Notes: generated by a model from the sequence alone, not told the origin. A DNA stretch of 64,000 bases from Eulemur rufifrons (GCF_041146395.1 NC_090985.1:1339501-1403500); one strand, 5' to 3'; shown: positions 52,638-64,000, counted from the stretch's first letter. Numbers and translations are program-made.

Positions 52638-53540
52638 AAAGCAGGAGAAAAAAAGATGACTATTCGCAGTGGATGTGATTGTCCAGTTGGAAAGTTCAGG
52701 CTGGAGACCGAGTCTGATGAAGTGGCAGGTTCCAAGATGCACATGCGGGTTAGCAGTGCTCTTGCGCCGACCAGCTGGAAATGTGGATGAAAAATCCCAT
52801 TCTCACTAATGGCAAAACCATAAACAGCTGGGAATATACACTCATCAGAGAATGTGTTCCGTCGCAGAAAAGAAAACAAGCCAACAAACACCTCCACTCT
52901 CCACTGGCCGACTGGAGATGACCCTATTAAAACATAAGCCTTTCTCTTGGTCAAGAAGCAGCAAACATCGTAACCCATCTTGTCCTTTGTGTCTCTGAAT
53001 TCAGTGCAATCTCCATCTCATCCTGGTGGGATTTCGTTTTTAACCTGGCACGACTCTAGGTGTCTCTGGAAGAATAGGGACAGGAAACAACACGTTGATA
53101 AACGAGAGCACAAGGGAATTATCCCTGCCGGCTATTAGCATGAAGACACGGGTGCACATAGATGAATAAACACAGCACCACGTTACCGACTGCTTACTGG
53201 TAGTATGGAAGCAAGTGTTTCACGGGTATGAATGCTTTTATTCATCACAACAGCCCTAAGAGGCAGATACTGACGTTGCTGCCACTTCCAGAGAGGAAGT
53301 GGAGGCCCAGTGGGGTGCGTGTCACATCCAAGGTCACCGGCTGGACGTGGGGGCCCAGGGGTTTGATTCGGCATCCTGCCTGCGGGACCTGTGGTCCGTC
53401 TGTCACACTGCGCTGCCTCTGTCACAGAGGGAGAAACAGCCGGTGCTGCCCAGCGCTGGTCATTCCGTGGGGCAGAGGCAGAGTCCCCGTGAGAAGTGTG
53501 GGAGAGACTGCGGTGCTCGAGGTGCCACCTCACGTCGATG
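52638..53540. other. Unique DNA with one MIR
   Basis: Bases 52640-53150 hold AT-moderate sequence without identified repeats. On the - strand this is upstream of the CpG island. A MIR occupies 53165-53420. Confidence 0.5.
53165..53420 (-). mobile_element. MIR SINE, antisense
   Basis: ATTCATCACAACAGCCCTAAG, GAGGCAGATACTGACG, GAGGAAGTGGAGGCCCAG and TCACATCCAAGGTCACC match antisense MIR. Confidence 0.78.
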
Positions 53541-53892
53541 GGATAGATGGATTTTTGCATAAATGACGTTGGAATAACCAGTCATTAGCTCCCCAGACCA
53601 AAATTAATTCCAGATCCATCAAATATTGAACATAACAAAGTGAAGCCAAAAAATAATTAGATAAATATATAAGTAAATATTTGTCCTGAGCCTGGGATTC
53701 TGAAAGCCCTTCTAAATAAGCCATGAAACCATAAAGGAAAAGACTGACAGCTGTAATTATAAAAAATCCAAATAAACTTCTTGATGGAAAAAGTCCCCGT
53801 AAACAGAATTAAAAAATAAATGACAAACTGCAAAAGAAATTTCCTGTACATATGACATGCATTTGCTAAATTTAACAAATAGAAATATAAGC

Positions 53893-53983
53893 CCAGTTAA
53901 ATTTGAATTTCAAACAGACTATGAATCATTTTTAGTATAAGTGTGTCGCGTTCATTGTTTGTCTGAAAGTCACATTTAACTGG
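53893..53983. repeat. Imperfect 91-bp inverted repeat (MITE-like)
   Basis: CCAGTTAAATTTGAATTTCA at the left is mirrored by ATTTAACTGG and its preceding GTCTGAAAGTCACA at the right. Outer flanks include GTCCTGTATTTTATCTGGCA. This resembles a self-complementary non-autonomous DNA element common in mammals, whose family I cannot name with certainty. It interrupts L1M. Confidence 0.7.
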
Positions 53984-54544
53984 ATGTCCTGTATTTTATC
54001 TGGCAGCCCTACTATGGCAGCAACATTTTAATGTGGGTAATTTACAAACAACTCTTGTAACCATTAAAAACGATTATCCAATAGAACAAGGCATAAAAGA
54101 GATGAAAAGAAAATTTACAAAAGAAGAAAAATAAAGGTTCAACAAACAGGACAAAATAATGGCCTCTTAAGCAATGAAATATATGCAAATAATTTCAGAA
54201 AGTTTTGCTTTTTACCCACTAGCTGACAAATTTTAAAATATTGACAAAAGTCAGTGCTGGGAGTGGTCTGGGGAAATGAGCTTCCTCGTTGCTTATGAAA
54301 ACGTAAGTTAGTACAATATTTCTAGAAAAGTTTGAGAACAAATATCAAATTGAATACTTTATGTGCACAGCAATAAATCAAGCAAATTCATCTTCAGGAG
54401 TTTATCTAAAGAGATCACTTGATAAGTGGACAGAATGTATACAGCAGATGTTTACTGCTTGGTAGAAATAATTCATAATAGCAAAAAATTGGAAACAACC
54501 TAACTATGTATCAGTAGGAGGCTGGTTAATGAAATATAATTAAA

Positions 54545-54790
54545 TAACAATACCTAACGGGACTCTACTGTGATGCAGGCGCTGTTTTAGGAATTTCCTG
54601 GGTATTAACTTGTTTAATCATCGAAACAAAACGCAAGCACTGTGAGCAGGAAGGTACTATTTAGTATTAGTGTCTTCATTTTGCAGAACGGGAAATGGGA
54701 CAGGGAGCAAGGCTACTTTCCCAGCGTCTCCCAGCGGGCAAGTCGGGGACTGGAATTTAGAGAAAGGCAGCGTCACCTCGGAGGTCCCTC
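54545..54790 (-). mobile_element. MIR SINE, antisense, inside L1M
   Basis: GATGCAGGCGCTGTTTTAGG, GTTTAATCATCGAAACAAAAC, TTCATTTTGCAGAACGGGAAA and CGGGCAAGTCGGGGACTGG match antisense MIR. L1M sequence continues on both sides. Confidence 0.72.
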
Positions 54791-55130
54791 AGCTATTATG
54801 CCACGTTTTGTACATAATGGGGTCTCAGCATGGCGTTCCAAGATAGTTCATCCAGAGGGTGAAATGCCACACAGTTATTAAAAATGACAATATAACTCTA
54901 TACTTATTGACGTAGAAAATGTTCATGACATATCATCAAGTGAAAAAAATGTTCAAAACCACATACATAGTATGATCCCATTTGTATGAAATTGAATCTC
55001 TTTTTATGTGGCTACATATGGACAGAGAAATATCTGGACGAATAATCGCTAATACATCAATGGCTTTTCTTCATGAGCGATGGGATTTCAGGTGATTTTT
55101 TACTTCTTTATACTTTTCTAAACACCTTAG

Positions 55131-56295
55131 GTTTTAAAATTATGAATATAAATTTTTAAAAATATTAGGAAAACAACATCCTGGGAGGAAACTCTCATTT
55201 TGTGGCTTGGTATTGCGGGCTTTCCCCGAGCTTGTCGTCTCTCCCCCAGAATGTGGGGGCTCCGACGCCCGGCTGGGGACCCGGCCCGGGGGCCGTGGGA
55301 GCCCCCACACACGGGGAGAGCCCGGGTACGCCTAGCCGCACCTGTGCGCTGCCTGTGGCTCGGCGAGGAGAATCCCGCGCTGGACCGTGTTGGGTGCTGA
55401 GGACCCAGTGTCTCCTCTGCAAAGTGAGAGGAACAGGCCAGGGGTCTCCTGGGAGAAACAGAAATGCACCTTCCGCTGCTCTAAGATGAAAGGTATATTC
55501 TCTGGCAGGTTAGAGAAGAGTGAGACGGAGGCACAGTAAGAAACAAGGTGCAGTTTAGTCTGAAGACCTGCTGTCACCGTCACCTCTAGCTGCTCTCTCC
55601 CCTCTGCTCTGTCTGGTCTCAGTTCCGTTCTCCCCTTTAGCTCTTCACTGGCTTCCTCTCCTCCTTGATGCCCGAGAACACAGCCATCCTCTGAGTTTAA
55701 TGTAACAGCCTCAGTCATCCAAAGAAATTAATTTTCTTGGTCCTCAGTTCTGTAATTTGCGGAGTGAGCTAGAGAGGAGCACCCACTGTCGGGGCCGCTG
55801 TCAGCACAGGCCAGGCCAGGCTGCAGTGACGAGCAGCCCTGAAATTGCAGGTCTCCAGAGCAAATCGCACGGCCAAGCCCAGTGTCCGTGGGGCGAGGAC
55901 GTCTACAGCCCCGTCAGAGCGACAGCACAGCCAGAAGTACAGCTCGCACACGCATGGACCGTGGCCAGGGGGATGGGGTCCTAGCTGGAGCGTGGCTTTG
56001 GTCACCACGACCACTGGGTGGAACAGACAGTGATGCCGTGTTCTGATGTGTCTCTGTTTAAAAGAGGAAGAGGGTGGGACTATTGGGCTATTGGGCAAAC
56101 AGTTGTGTAAGTCCTAACTTTACAATCACCGCCCAGTAATGGTTAAGCCAGGGCTCTGGGAAACTGGAAATCCGCTAAAGGGCTTCTGGGGGAGACTGGG
56201 GTGCACTGGAAGGACAGCTGGACCTGGAGTCAGTCTGGGGTTCGGGCTCTTGCCGTGCAACCCGCTGCACGTGTGACCGTGGCCACGTCACGGGG
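55131..56295. other. Unique DNA, nothing identified
   Basis: Bases 55200-55420 are GC-rich. Bases 56200-56290 faintly resemble sense MIR (GGACCTGGAGTCAGTCTGGGG). No exon was identified. Confidence 0.45.
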
Positions 56296-56649
56296 CAGGT
56301 TGCATATTCCTCGTCTGAAATGCTTGGGACCAGCACTATTCCAGATTTCAGACTTTTTCTGATTTTGGAATATGTTCATACACATAAAGAGATGTCTTGG
56401 GGATGGGACCAAGTCTAATAAACACAAAATCCATTTGTGCTTCACATACATCTCATAAACGTAGCTTGAAGATAATTTTACACAATATTTTAATTGATTT
56501 TGTGCAGGGACCAAAGTTTTGACTATGACCCATCACGTCAGGTCAGGTGTGACATTTTCCACGTGTGGCTTCCTGTCAGTGCTCAACAAGTTTTACATTT
56601 TGGAGCTTTTGCATTTCAGATGTTCTGATTAAGGATGCTCAACCTACGT
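56296..56649. mobile_element. Tigger-type non-autonomous DNA transposon
   Basis: The left end CAGGTTGCATATTCCTCGTC and the right end GATTAAGGATGCTCAACCTA are inverted relatives. The inside has CTGAAATGCTTGGGACCAG, TTTCTGATTTTGGAATATG, GGGGATGGGACCAAGTCTAA and TTTGGAGCTTTTGCATTTC. This is a well-known class of short primate elements with Tc1/pogo-type ends; I do not name the subfamily. Confidence 0.78.
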
Positions 56650-57954
56650 TTAATGTCCTCTCAATCATGAACAAAGGACGACATTTTTACAGGATAATTG
56701 TAGAGATCAAATGTAGCAGCAGGCGTAGACCAGCTAGAAGGTGCCGGGTGAGCTCAGCCCTGACTTCTGACCTTCAGCAGTGGCAATTTCCCACCTGTCC
56801 CTGCTCAGTGTCCCCCGGGAGCAGGTCAGCGTGAGCCCCGGGAAGGGACGTCTCGTTCACGTCTGGGTTTTGGCTACGGCACTTCCTCTCTCACTCCCAG
56901 AGTTCGAAACAGGTCACCTCCAGCAGGATTAGTCAGGTCTCAGTCCCTCGTGTCCCTGGTTCTGGTGGGTGTGTGAGCACCGGAGCCAGCTTACGTGGGA
57001 GCCCAGCCTGTGCGTGGTGGGGACAGAAAGTTCTAGAGTGGCACCAGCGTGACCTTCCGGACTAGTCTATTTGCTCTGCTCTGCTTGGAGGTGTCGCCTT
57101 TGGCCTGGGCTTGTCCCTGGAGGTACCATCAAAGCCCAGAACCTGCAGCTGTGGGCCCTTAGTGACTTCACAGCTGTCAACACCCCTGTGCAGCAGGTGA
57201 CTCGCATCTGTGATCACCATGTCACAAAGCAGGCATGTCCTTCTAGCTTCTGGACCCCCAATTCCTGCTGAGGGCCCAGGAATTGTTGGTTTTTTTGGGG
57301 TTTTTTTTTTTCAATGGTGAGATTCACGAGGAGCCAACTGGGGGGGAAACTTCCAAAGCCTTTTGCTCTGGCCCAGGCTCAGATGGATCACGGCTGAGCG
57401 CCGTCGGTTCCTGGCTGGGAGGGCGCTCAGCTGGAGGGTAGGCGGCAGCAGTGCCCAGAGCCGGCTTGTACTGGTTTAAGGGCCAGTTGTTACGTTTTGA
57501 GGAATTTACCCAGCTGGTTTTTAAGCCATTGGCAGCCTGACATCAGCCACAGGGGGAATATTTACACCACAGAAATTGGCCAACGCTGCAAATCAGACTC
57601 CCCGACTCCTGCCCAAAACCAGCTGCTAAACACCCCCAGCACGGCGGGGGGGACGGCCACGGTCCGGAGGGCTGCCAGGGGTTTTGGCTCCGGTGCTGGG
57701 GGTCGGCCTCTGGCTCCCTCCCCGCCCCAGCCTCACATGGGCCCTGGGCCTGCGGACGGGCGGCTGCTGTCTGGGCTGCCAGGCTCGGTTTCCTCCACTG
57801 GAGCCTCTCCTGAGTCCCACAGGGGAGCAGGTCCCAAGAGTCCAGTCCTCCAGGGGTCCCGGCAGCAGATTCCTTCTGCTTCAAAACCTGGAGTCCTCTC
57901 TGATGCTTTCTCTTCCTCCCCACGTGCAGTCGCTAGTTAGCTGAATTGACTCTA
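56650..57954. other. Unique DNA, nothing identified
   Basis: Mixed to GC-rich sequence with a T run at 57289-57312. No repeat family or exon was recognised. Confidence 0.5.
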
Positions 57955-58570
57955 CCGTCAAATACGCTCTGCGTTCGAGCCGCCCACAGCAGCTGGAGTC
58001 GCCCCTTTAGAACCTCCGTCAGGAGCTACCACTGCGGCACGGAATCTGCAGCGGCTTCCGTTTCACTCGGCGTGAAACCCAGTCTTTTGCTGTGACCTAC
58101 AGCGCTGGAAAAGACCCCCAGGCCTTGCCCAGCCGCTCTCCCCCCACCCTGTTGATGCTCCCCCAGCCGTGACAGCCAGCGAGGACCCTCCTGGCGCCCC
58201 CGGTTCACTCCGACCCCGGCCCTGCACTCGCCGCTGCGTCTATGTGGCCTGTTCTCCCTCCTGCACGAGGGCTCCCCCCTCCTTCCTCGTCTGCTCAAAT
58301 GTCCAAGAACGTCCGTCCCGGATCTTCCCTACAACGTGGCCACTGCCCCCCCCATCTCTCCTAGCTGCCGTATGAGTGGGTGGCGTCTATAGCGTCTCCC
58401 CGGCCCCGCCACACGACAGGCTCACTCGGGTGGCCGCCTGTGGTCTGTCCCTGCCCACGACTCACGAGGGTGGGGACTCTGTTGGGTTCTGTGTCACGGG
58501 TGCCTGGCCCTGGCTGAGGGCACGGACGCTCAGGTGGGGTGCCCGGCACAGCTGCCTCGGGGGGGAGGAG
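57955..58570 (+). mobile_element. L2 LINE 3' fragment, sense
   Basis: GGCTTCCGTTTCACTCGGCG, TGAAACCCAGTCTTTTGC, TGCTCAAATGTCCAAGAACG, CCCCCCATCTCTCCTAGC and GGTGGGGACTCTGTTGGG then GTGCCTGGCCCTGGC follow the order of the L2 3' region. Divergence is high. Confidence 0.65.
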
Positions 58571-60295
58571 GGGCGCTGGTGGCAGGCGCCGGCTCCGGGA
58601 AGAAGGTCTGTCTGTAAAAGCCCAGCTTTGGGCTTCTGTCCTGTCTGGCCGTGTCCCACCCGACGCCGGGCTGAGTGCCTCCCCGACCCGGGGAGGGGAG
58701 ACCCAGAGACCTTGAAAACAGATATGGGGGCCAGTGCAGGAGGCAGCTTAGACAGGGCACATGCGGCCTTGGCCTGCCCCTCACTCTCTCTCTGGCTTCC
58801 TCTTCCCCCCAGACCAGGGTCTGGGGGCCCCGAGCCTCCTGTCGCCCCAGCCTCCCCGTCCCCTCCCTGGACGGGCTGCGGAGGCAGCTTTTGAGGGAAA
58901 GCTTTGGAAAGCGCCCCACTGCTGGCCGCTGGTTCCCTCAAGGTGCTTGTGCCTCTGCTCTGGGCTCCCTGCCTCTGCCGATGACACAGCACAGCCACTG
59001 CGGGGTCATCTGCTCCTCCGGCCTCACCCGCTCTCTGGGCCAGAGCCTCCAGGCTGATTCACGCCCCCAGGAGGCGAGAAAGGCGGCAGGAAGCAGGTCC
59101 CTCCTCCGCGTTTTGGGGAGGGCTGACGGATGACCCCGTCCTGAATGAAGACACTCAGGGGAGAGACGATTCCTGCCAGCTGGGCCAGCCTGACGGTGTG
59201 CCAAGCCCTCTCTCGCGTCACCCATGCGTCTCCCGACGGCTTCACAGGCAGGGCCAGCCAGCCAGTGAATCACGCCAGTTTTACAGATGGGGAAACCGAG
59301 GACAAAGGCCAGTTAAGCAGCTGGTCCAGAGGCTCGAGATTTAGTCCAAAATCCCAGAACCAGCACCCAAGTCTCCTGAGTCCTTGTCAGTGCAGTTTGT
59401 GCCTCATCCAACGGCCTCACCTGGCGCATTGTCACTTGTCACCTTGCGCACTCTTAATATTCAGGTTGTCATGTGTGGCCGAGTAGCATCGGATCCCCTG
59501 GTTTATGCCTCCCTGGGTGTCTCCAAGCCCAGGACTCGGGGCATTTAGCTGAAAAGGAAGACTCCAGGGTGTCACTGTGCCAAGTGCCTGGGGCCCGTGG
59601 TGCAGAGAGGGGCTAGAGCCAGCAAGAGGCTGTGCCGGGGGAGGTTCGGCTCACGGACGTGTTGGTGGTCCCCGCACAGGAGTGCGCTGCTTCCGCAGCC
59701 GGTTTCTAGACATTCTGGATGTGCCTTAGGGAGACAAACCAAAGTGGGAGGGAAAGGACACCCTTTCCCTGGAAGGGAAGCCTGGAAGGACACCCTGTTA
59801 ACTGCTGAACACATGCTCGACCCTCTGTCGCTTAGAGAGGGGGGCCTAGCAGCTGGCCTGCACCCTGGGTCTGCGTCTCGGATCAGTCCTGCCGCGTGGG
59901 GTGGGGGCAGGACCGCAGAGCCAGGAGCGGGACGCGCTGTTCTGCCCGAGGCGGCTGCGGAAGCAGCCAGGCGACAGCTGGGAGAGGAGTGGGAAGCAGG
60001 AACAAGCCTGCCAGGGGCGGCAGCTCTGAGGGAGGATTCTGAGCCGGAGGCGGGGCCAGAGCAGGGAGAACTCGGGGGACAGGCGGTGGGGCGGGGGAGG
60101 AGGCTGTGGTGGAGTGGGGGCACTGACACTTTGTCAGAGAGAAGGACACACTAAAAGCGAACGTCTAGACGTCCGGCTGGCTGGGTGGTCTGAGGCGCAG
60201 CCCTTCCTTGTCCACCCACGACAGTCTTCAGTGAAGAGCCAGGTCGCCTTGAAAGCCTCGGGACTGTTCAGGGAGGGACTCACCGTGCCAGTGCC
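58571..60295. other. GC-rich unique DNA with one MIR
   Basis: Long opposed frames occur on both strands (for example 58376-58894 and 59572-60129) without domains. I find no supportable exon. Confidence 0.45.
59210..59400 (-). mobile_element. MIR SINE, antisense
   Basis: CAGTTTTACAGATGGGGAAAC, CGAGGACAAAGGCCAGTTAAG and CAGCTGGTCCAGAGGC are an antisense MIR core. Confidence 0.8.
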
Positions 60296-60525
60296 GGGGA
60301 GCAGGGGCCGAGGGGTGCAGGGGTTGAGGGGAGCAGGGGTCGAGGGGTGCAGGGGTCGAGGGGAGCAGGGGTCGAGGGGAGCAGGGGTCGAGGGGTACAG
60401 GGGTCGAGGGGAGCAGGGGTCGAGGGGTGCAGGGGTCAAGGGGAGCAGGAGTCGAGGGGAGCAGGGGTTGAGGGGTACAGGGGTCGAGGGGAGCGGGGGT
60501 CGAGGGGTGCAGGGTGAGGGCGAGA
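60296..60525. repeat. 16-bp minisatellite, about 14 units
   Basis: The unit GGGAGCAGGGGTCGAG alternates irregularly with GGGTGCAGGGGTCGAG and GGGTACAGGGGTCGAG. CAGGGG or its variant recurs every 16 bases from 60302 to 60510. The + strand is G-rich. Open frames on both strands arise from the repeats. Confidence 0.95.
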
Positions 60526-60589
60526 GAAGAGATGAGGTGCTGCCGAGCCTCTCTCAGCAAGATCCACGGGGGAGAAAACCTGGCTCCCG

Positions 60590-60780
60590 CCGGGGGTGCG
60601 AATCCTGGCTCTGCTGCTTGTTGGCCGAGAACGTCTGGACTCTGTTCCCCACAGCGGAGTCTCAGGCTCCTCCTGTGAACGAGGACAAAACGGTACTGCG
60701 TTCAGGTGTCGCGGGGCTTAAACCAGGTGACGCGGGCGAGGCTCACAGCGTGGAGCACGGTGAGTGCTCAGCCCCGAGCC
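60590..60780 (+). mobile_element. MIR SINE, sense
   Basis: GAATCCTGGCTCTGCTGCTTG, GTCTCAGGCTCCTCCTGTG, AACGAGGACAAAACGGTACTG and CACGGTGAGTGCTCAGC match sense MIR. Confidence 0.75.
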
Positions 60781-63125
60781 GTGGAACCTGGACCCGGTTG
60801 AAGCGGTCACCGTCATTCGCGTCCCGCTAACGGAGATCGGGGCAACGTGGCAAAGTGTTTGGCGTACGATATTGTGTAACATTATTTACACCAAATCGTG
60901 TGACATATTTGCACAGATGGACAGAGCAGGGAAAAGAAAAAACAACGCACAACAGAAGCACTCGATTCTTTAGAGCGATGGAGTTGGAGCGGGTCTTTTC
61001 CACTTTTATTTCTTACATTGTCGTGACATTTTGTACCATGAACACAGAGGAAATGAGTGGTCCCAGGAGGCGAGGGGTGTCCCCTGCTGGGAACCGTGTG
61101 AGAGTTGTCCAGCACTCGTCACAGCCGCCCTCCGCCCTTCTGGGCACATGGGACAGTCACGTTCCTGTTTCTGGCTTGGGGATCGTGAGTGGAAGTGAGT
61201 GTGCTCCTTCCAGGCTGGGCACTAAGTGCCAGCAAAGCCGTCTTGGCTCCTCCTCCCGCCAGGGGGACCCGGAAATCGCAGCTGCGAATGGTGGAACCTC
61301 CTCGAGCCTCGTCAGGGTCCGGGAAGGGCCACGCGCAGTGGAGGGCCCTGCTGACTCTGCCTGGTCACGTGAGACTTGAGCAAGAAATGGATTTGTAGCA
61401 TCAGCCGCTGACGTTTGTCGGTTAAATTTTGCACAGTAAACCCCGGCCCATCCCATGCCCAAACCTCCGCTTGCCGCCCCGACGAGTGCTGCGCTTCCCT
61501 GACATGGACGCAGACAGGCGGTCAGGGGGTGGCCTGCGTGCCAGCGGGCAGCGGAGAGGCCGCTGGGTCAGGCCTGACCCGAGAGCCCGGCCCCACGTCT
61601 CCCTGGCACTGCCTCTCAGTGCTGCGGCTCCGGGAGCTTCTGGACCAAGGAGGTTTGGAGACCTGTTCTCTAGCTGTAGCCCAAGGTTCAAAGACCCCCG
61701 TGCCATGCACAGGCTCTGGGTAGAAGGGCGTGAAACAGCAAGGATGTGGCCCAGGCTAAAGCCAACGGGAGAACTCTCGGCGGCGGCTGAGCCTTGCCCA
61801 GAGGGTCAGATGGGGAGGGGAGGGGAGGAAGCCAGAGTCTCGCTGGGATCCGCGAATTCAGAGCTGTGGTGCCAGCGTTTGCTGCTGGCCCTGCTGTGGG
61901 CCCTGCTGCCGCCTGCTGGCCCACAGCCTTGTCCTCTGGGGACCTCGTCCTCCGTGCCCGTCAACCCTCACTGGCCAGCTTGAGCCGGGGCAGGCTCTCC
62001 TTCCTGGAGGTGAAATGACATTGTGCTGAAGAGGGAAGTTAGGAATCGGCCCTCATGAGGTTTCTCTGCAGCCAAGAGGGAGGAGGAGGAGGCTGCTGTC
62101 CAAAGCTTTGGGTGCTGAAACCCAACACGCCTAGATTTGTCTATTTCTGAATCTCTAATCTTATACACTTGAGATGCTTTTTAACGCATAATTTATTTAC
62201 TTCAAGCTATTGAAGTTATTATTTTACTCCAAGTTCAGAGAGATAAGAGAGAAAACAAATAGCATGTTTCTTAGAACCATCATTGTATTATACCAAGAAT
62301 GCCTCCCATAGTTTAGAATAAATACAAACAAGCTACATTTACAAAAAAAAATTGCTTACAATGACTTCTAAAAATAGTCCTGTTTTGGAGAGCTCAGAGA
62401 ATCTGATGCCTCGTGCAACATTATAAACTTAGGTGAGTGGAATGTTCTGGCATTTAGCAGATCACAAAGCACTTTCACATGTAGATAAAGAAACCGAGAC
62501 TCGGAGGGGTCAGTGGTGTCACCAGTCACGGCAGTAGCAGGTGTGGAACCTCACGTAGGAGCCAGGCGGTCCCCACGTGGGGGGTGACTGGACAGGAGGC
62601 TCCCTGCGGGCAGGGCCCCGCCTTGCGTGTGGCTGGCGCAGGGCCCGACACGCAGACGTAAACACTGGTGAACACGTGACTGAGTCTGGGTCTCTTGCAG
62701 GCCCAGTGTTAGGCACAGTGACTCAGGGTGGGACGAGTGTCCGTGCCGAGTCTGTGTCAGGCTGCTGGCTCACAATCCAGGTGGCCGACGGCCCATCCTC
62801 CTACCGACCCCATAAAGACAGGCAGCCTTGGTCCCCTCGCTGGCAGGAGCTTGTCCCCAGGAGCCCGGCTGCTGCCTGTAAGAATGTTCACTCCCGGCTT
62901 AAAAGGCTGGAGGCAGGGAGGCTGGCGTTGCTCTCCTGTGTCACACGGGACGAGGGACCATTCTCCGCCCCTGAGGGGACAGGAGTTCCTGACCACGGCA
63001 GGTGAAGGCGGGGCGCTCACTCAGCCTCTTCCCCATGTCTGTCCTTCCCGGTGCGGACCCCCCGCAGCGAGTCCTGGACTCAAGCGTAGCCCCCCAAGGG
63101 GGAGAGACAGGAAACGTAAGCAGGC
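60781..63125. other. Unique DNA with one MIR fragment
   Basis: Bases 60890-61080 are A-rich then T-rich and may be old LINE 3' sequence. Bases 62110-62450 are AT-rich and unassigned. An antisense MIR piece lies at 62470-62545 (GATAAAGAAACCGAGACTCGG). No exon was recognised. Confidence 0.5.
62470..62545 (-). mobile_element. MIR fragment, antisense
   Basis: GTAGATAAAGAAACCGAGACT followed by CGGAGGGGTCAGTGGTGTCAC resembles the antisense MIR core. Confidence 0.6.
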
Positions 63126-63730
63126 ACCTAACAGTTTTTTATTGAGGTAAAATGTGCATGACATAAAATTCACCATTTTAAGTATTTTAAGGTGCGCAAC
63201 TCAGTGGCTGTTCGTACACTCACAACACTGCACAACCGTCACCACTGTTTAGTTCCGGAACCTTCTCATCACCCCAGACAGAAACCCTGCAACCGTCACC
63301 GTCGCGCCCCGTTCTCCCGCCCAGCCCCCGCCACGGCAAACGTAATCCGCGTCTCGTCTCCACGGATTTGCCAGTTCTGGGAATGTCACACGTGGAATCA
63401 CGTGACAGCCTTTCGCGCCGACTTCCCTCCCTCGGCGCGTGTTCAGGGCTCACCCACGCCGCGGCCTGTGCCAGGCTCTCTCCCTGTGTGGCTGAGTGAC
63501 ATGTCGCTGTGCAGACCCAGGGCGTTGGTTATCAGTCCTCAGCTGACGGACCGTGCGCCCTCTCCCGTTTTGACGGTTGTGAACGAGGCTGCCGGAAAGA
63601 TTCACGCACCAGTGTCTGTGCACACGCCTGCTTTCTGCTCTCCTGGGTCTGTGCCGACGCGTGGAATTTCTGGGTCGTGCGGTGACCGTGTGTTTAGCTT
63701 TTCAAGGGGCAGAACGGGGCGTTAGAGAGC
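63126..63730 (-). mobile_element. L1M 3' end, antisense
   Basis: It starts with TTTTTTATTGAGGTAAAATG, then ATAAAATTCACCATTTTAAG, CACTGCACAACCGTCACCAC, GTTCCGGAACCTTCTCATC, GATTTGCCAGTTCTGGGAATG and GGAATTTCTGGGTCGTGCGG, the antisense order of an old L1 3' end. It is the same class as the copy near 20900 and keeps unusually many CpGs. Confidence 0.82.
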
Positions 63731-64000
63731 ATAACGGTGCTGTGGCTCGTGGAGCCTCAGGGCTGTTTCGGGTCCTCCACACAGAGGAACTTGCTGTCAC
63801 CCGACCCTTCCTGCCACTCCCGGTGTGAAACTCTTTGTCTAGGCCCCTGCCTGGTATCACACCCCAGTTTCCACGACTCCTCTCTGTTCCAGGGTCTCCC
63901 GAGCCCACTCCCCTCTGTCAACACCCCAGACTGAGCTCCCTGCAGCCTGACCACAGTCCCCGGGAACCCGAAGGTGGGCCCCAGGCCCCCGGCATCAGCT
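63731..64000. other. Unique DNA at window end
   Basis: No gene, repeat or regulatory element was recognised. Confidence 0.5.

Larger units (their letters stand above)
53541..55130 (+). mobile_element. L1M ORF2 end and 3' region, sense, with two insertions
   Basis: Sense L1 starts with TGGGATTCTGAAAGCCCTTC, AACCATAAAGGAAAAGACTG, AAATGACAAACTGC (ORF2 C-terminal region). It resumes with GAGATGAAAAGAAAATTTAC, TTTACCCACTAGCTGACAAA and GGAAACAACCTAACTATG, then CAGTTATTAAAAATGACAAT, CATATCATCAAGTGAAAAA and AGTATGATCCCATTTGTATG. A palindromic insert (53893-53983) and a MIR (54545-54790) interrupt it. No frame survives. Confidence 0.78.

Noticed and set aside
60114..60830. 238-codon open frame as a gene
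   Set aside because: It is produced largely by the 16-bp minisatellite and a MIR. The opposite strand is open as well.

Overview
This is a window of primate nuclear DNA, most likely from a strepsirrhine (a lemur, loris or galago). Two full Alu copies (37706-38038 and 44756-45155) have the strepsirrhine form: a left arm with CTGAGCAAGAGCAAGACC, an A-rich linker carrying an extra AGAAAGAAATTATATGGACA-type segment, and a right arm ending near TTGCTGTGAGCTAGG. Old mammalian repeats fill much of the rest (L1M, L2, MIR, MaLR and ERVL LTRs, Tigger1, a mariner, hAT-Charlie). There is no prokaryotic gene organisation, CRISPR array or operon, and I found no rRNA or tRNA gene.

Two real protein-coding genes are visible. 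At the left edge (23-102, + strand) is the last coding exon of FAH, fumarylacetoacetase, with its stop codon, a short 3'UTR and an AATAAA signal at 201. At 16598-16777 on the - strand is the complete 59-codon reading frame of CTXND1 (cortexin domain containing 1), a single-pass membrane microprotein. The pair suggests the region corresponding to human 15q25.1, with FAH on one side and CTXND1 transcribed towards it. A CpG island at about 51.6-52.3 kb has a consensus splice donor on the - strand (boundary 51948). It is the best candidate for the CTXND1 promoter and first exon. If so, the 35 kb between it and the coding exon is a CTXND1 intron, and almost everything from 17 to 52 kb is intronic repeat and unique DNA.

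Layout: 1-230 FAH end; 230-6650 intergenic DNA with two Alu monomers and an intact-ended hAT element; about 6650-12530 a decayed ERVL-like provirus in + orientation with a nested MaLR LTR and an 11-bp E-box minisatellite; 13378-13712 a C-rich 6-bp array; 13.7-16.6 kb the probable downstream/3'UTR side of CTXND1; 16.6-16.83 kb the CTXND1 coding exon; 17231-20270 a 3-kb 31/32-bp minisatellite; 20.9-24.2 kb L1 and Alu; 24.8-28.5 kb CpG-rich unique DNA with a MaLR LTR; 28.5-34.4 kb mostly L1; 35877-38613 a nearly full-length Tigger1 carrying an Alu; 40.2-40.8 kb L1; 44.8-45.5 kb a three-arm Alu and an L2; 45814-47084 a full-length mariner; 49.8-50.7 kb unique, AT-moderate DNA that resembles a conserved enhancer; 51.6-52.3 kb the CpG island; 53.5-55.1 kb an L1 broken by a MIR and a palindromic insertion; 56296-56649 a Tigger-type element; 57.9-58.6 kb an L2; 60.3 kb a 16-bp minisatellite; 63.1-63.7 kb another L1 3' end.

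I did not find a convincing undescribed system. The observations most worth following are the strong-context overlapping upstream ORF in the CTXND1 exon, the G-rich minisatellite inside its probable intron, the helically phased E-box array, and the possible enhancer next to the CpG island. Repeat family names are from recognition of the sequence; no database search was run.
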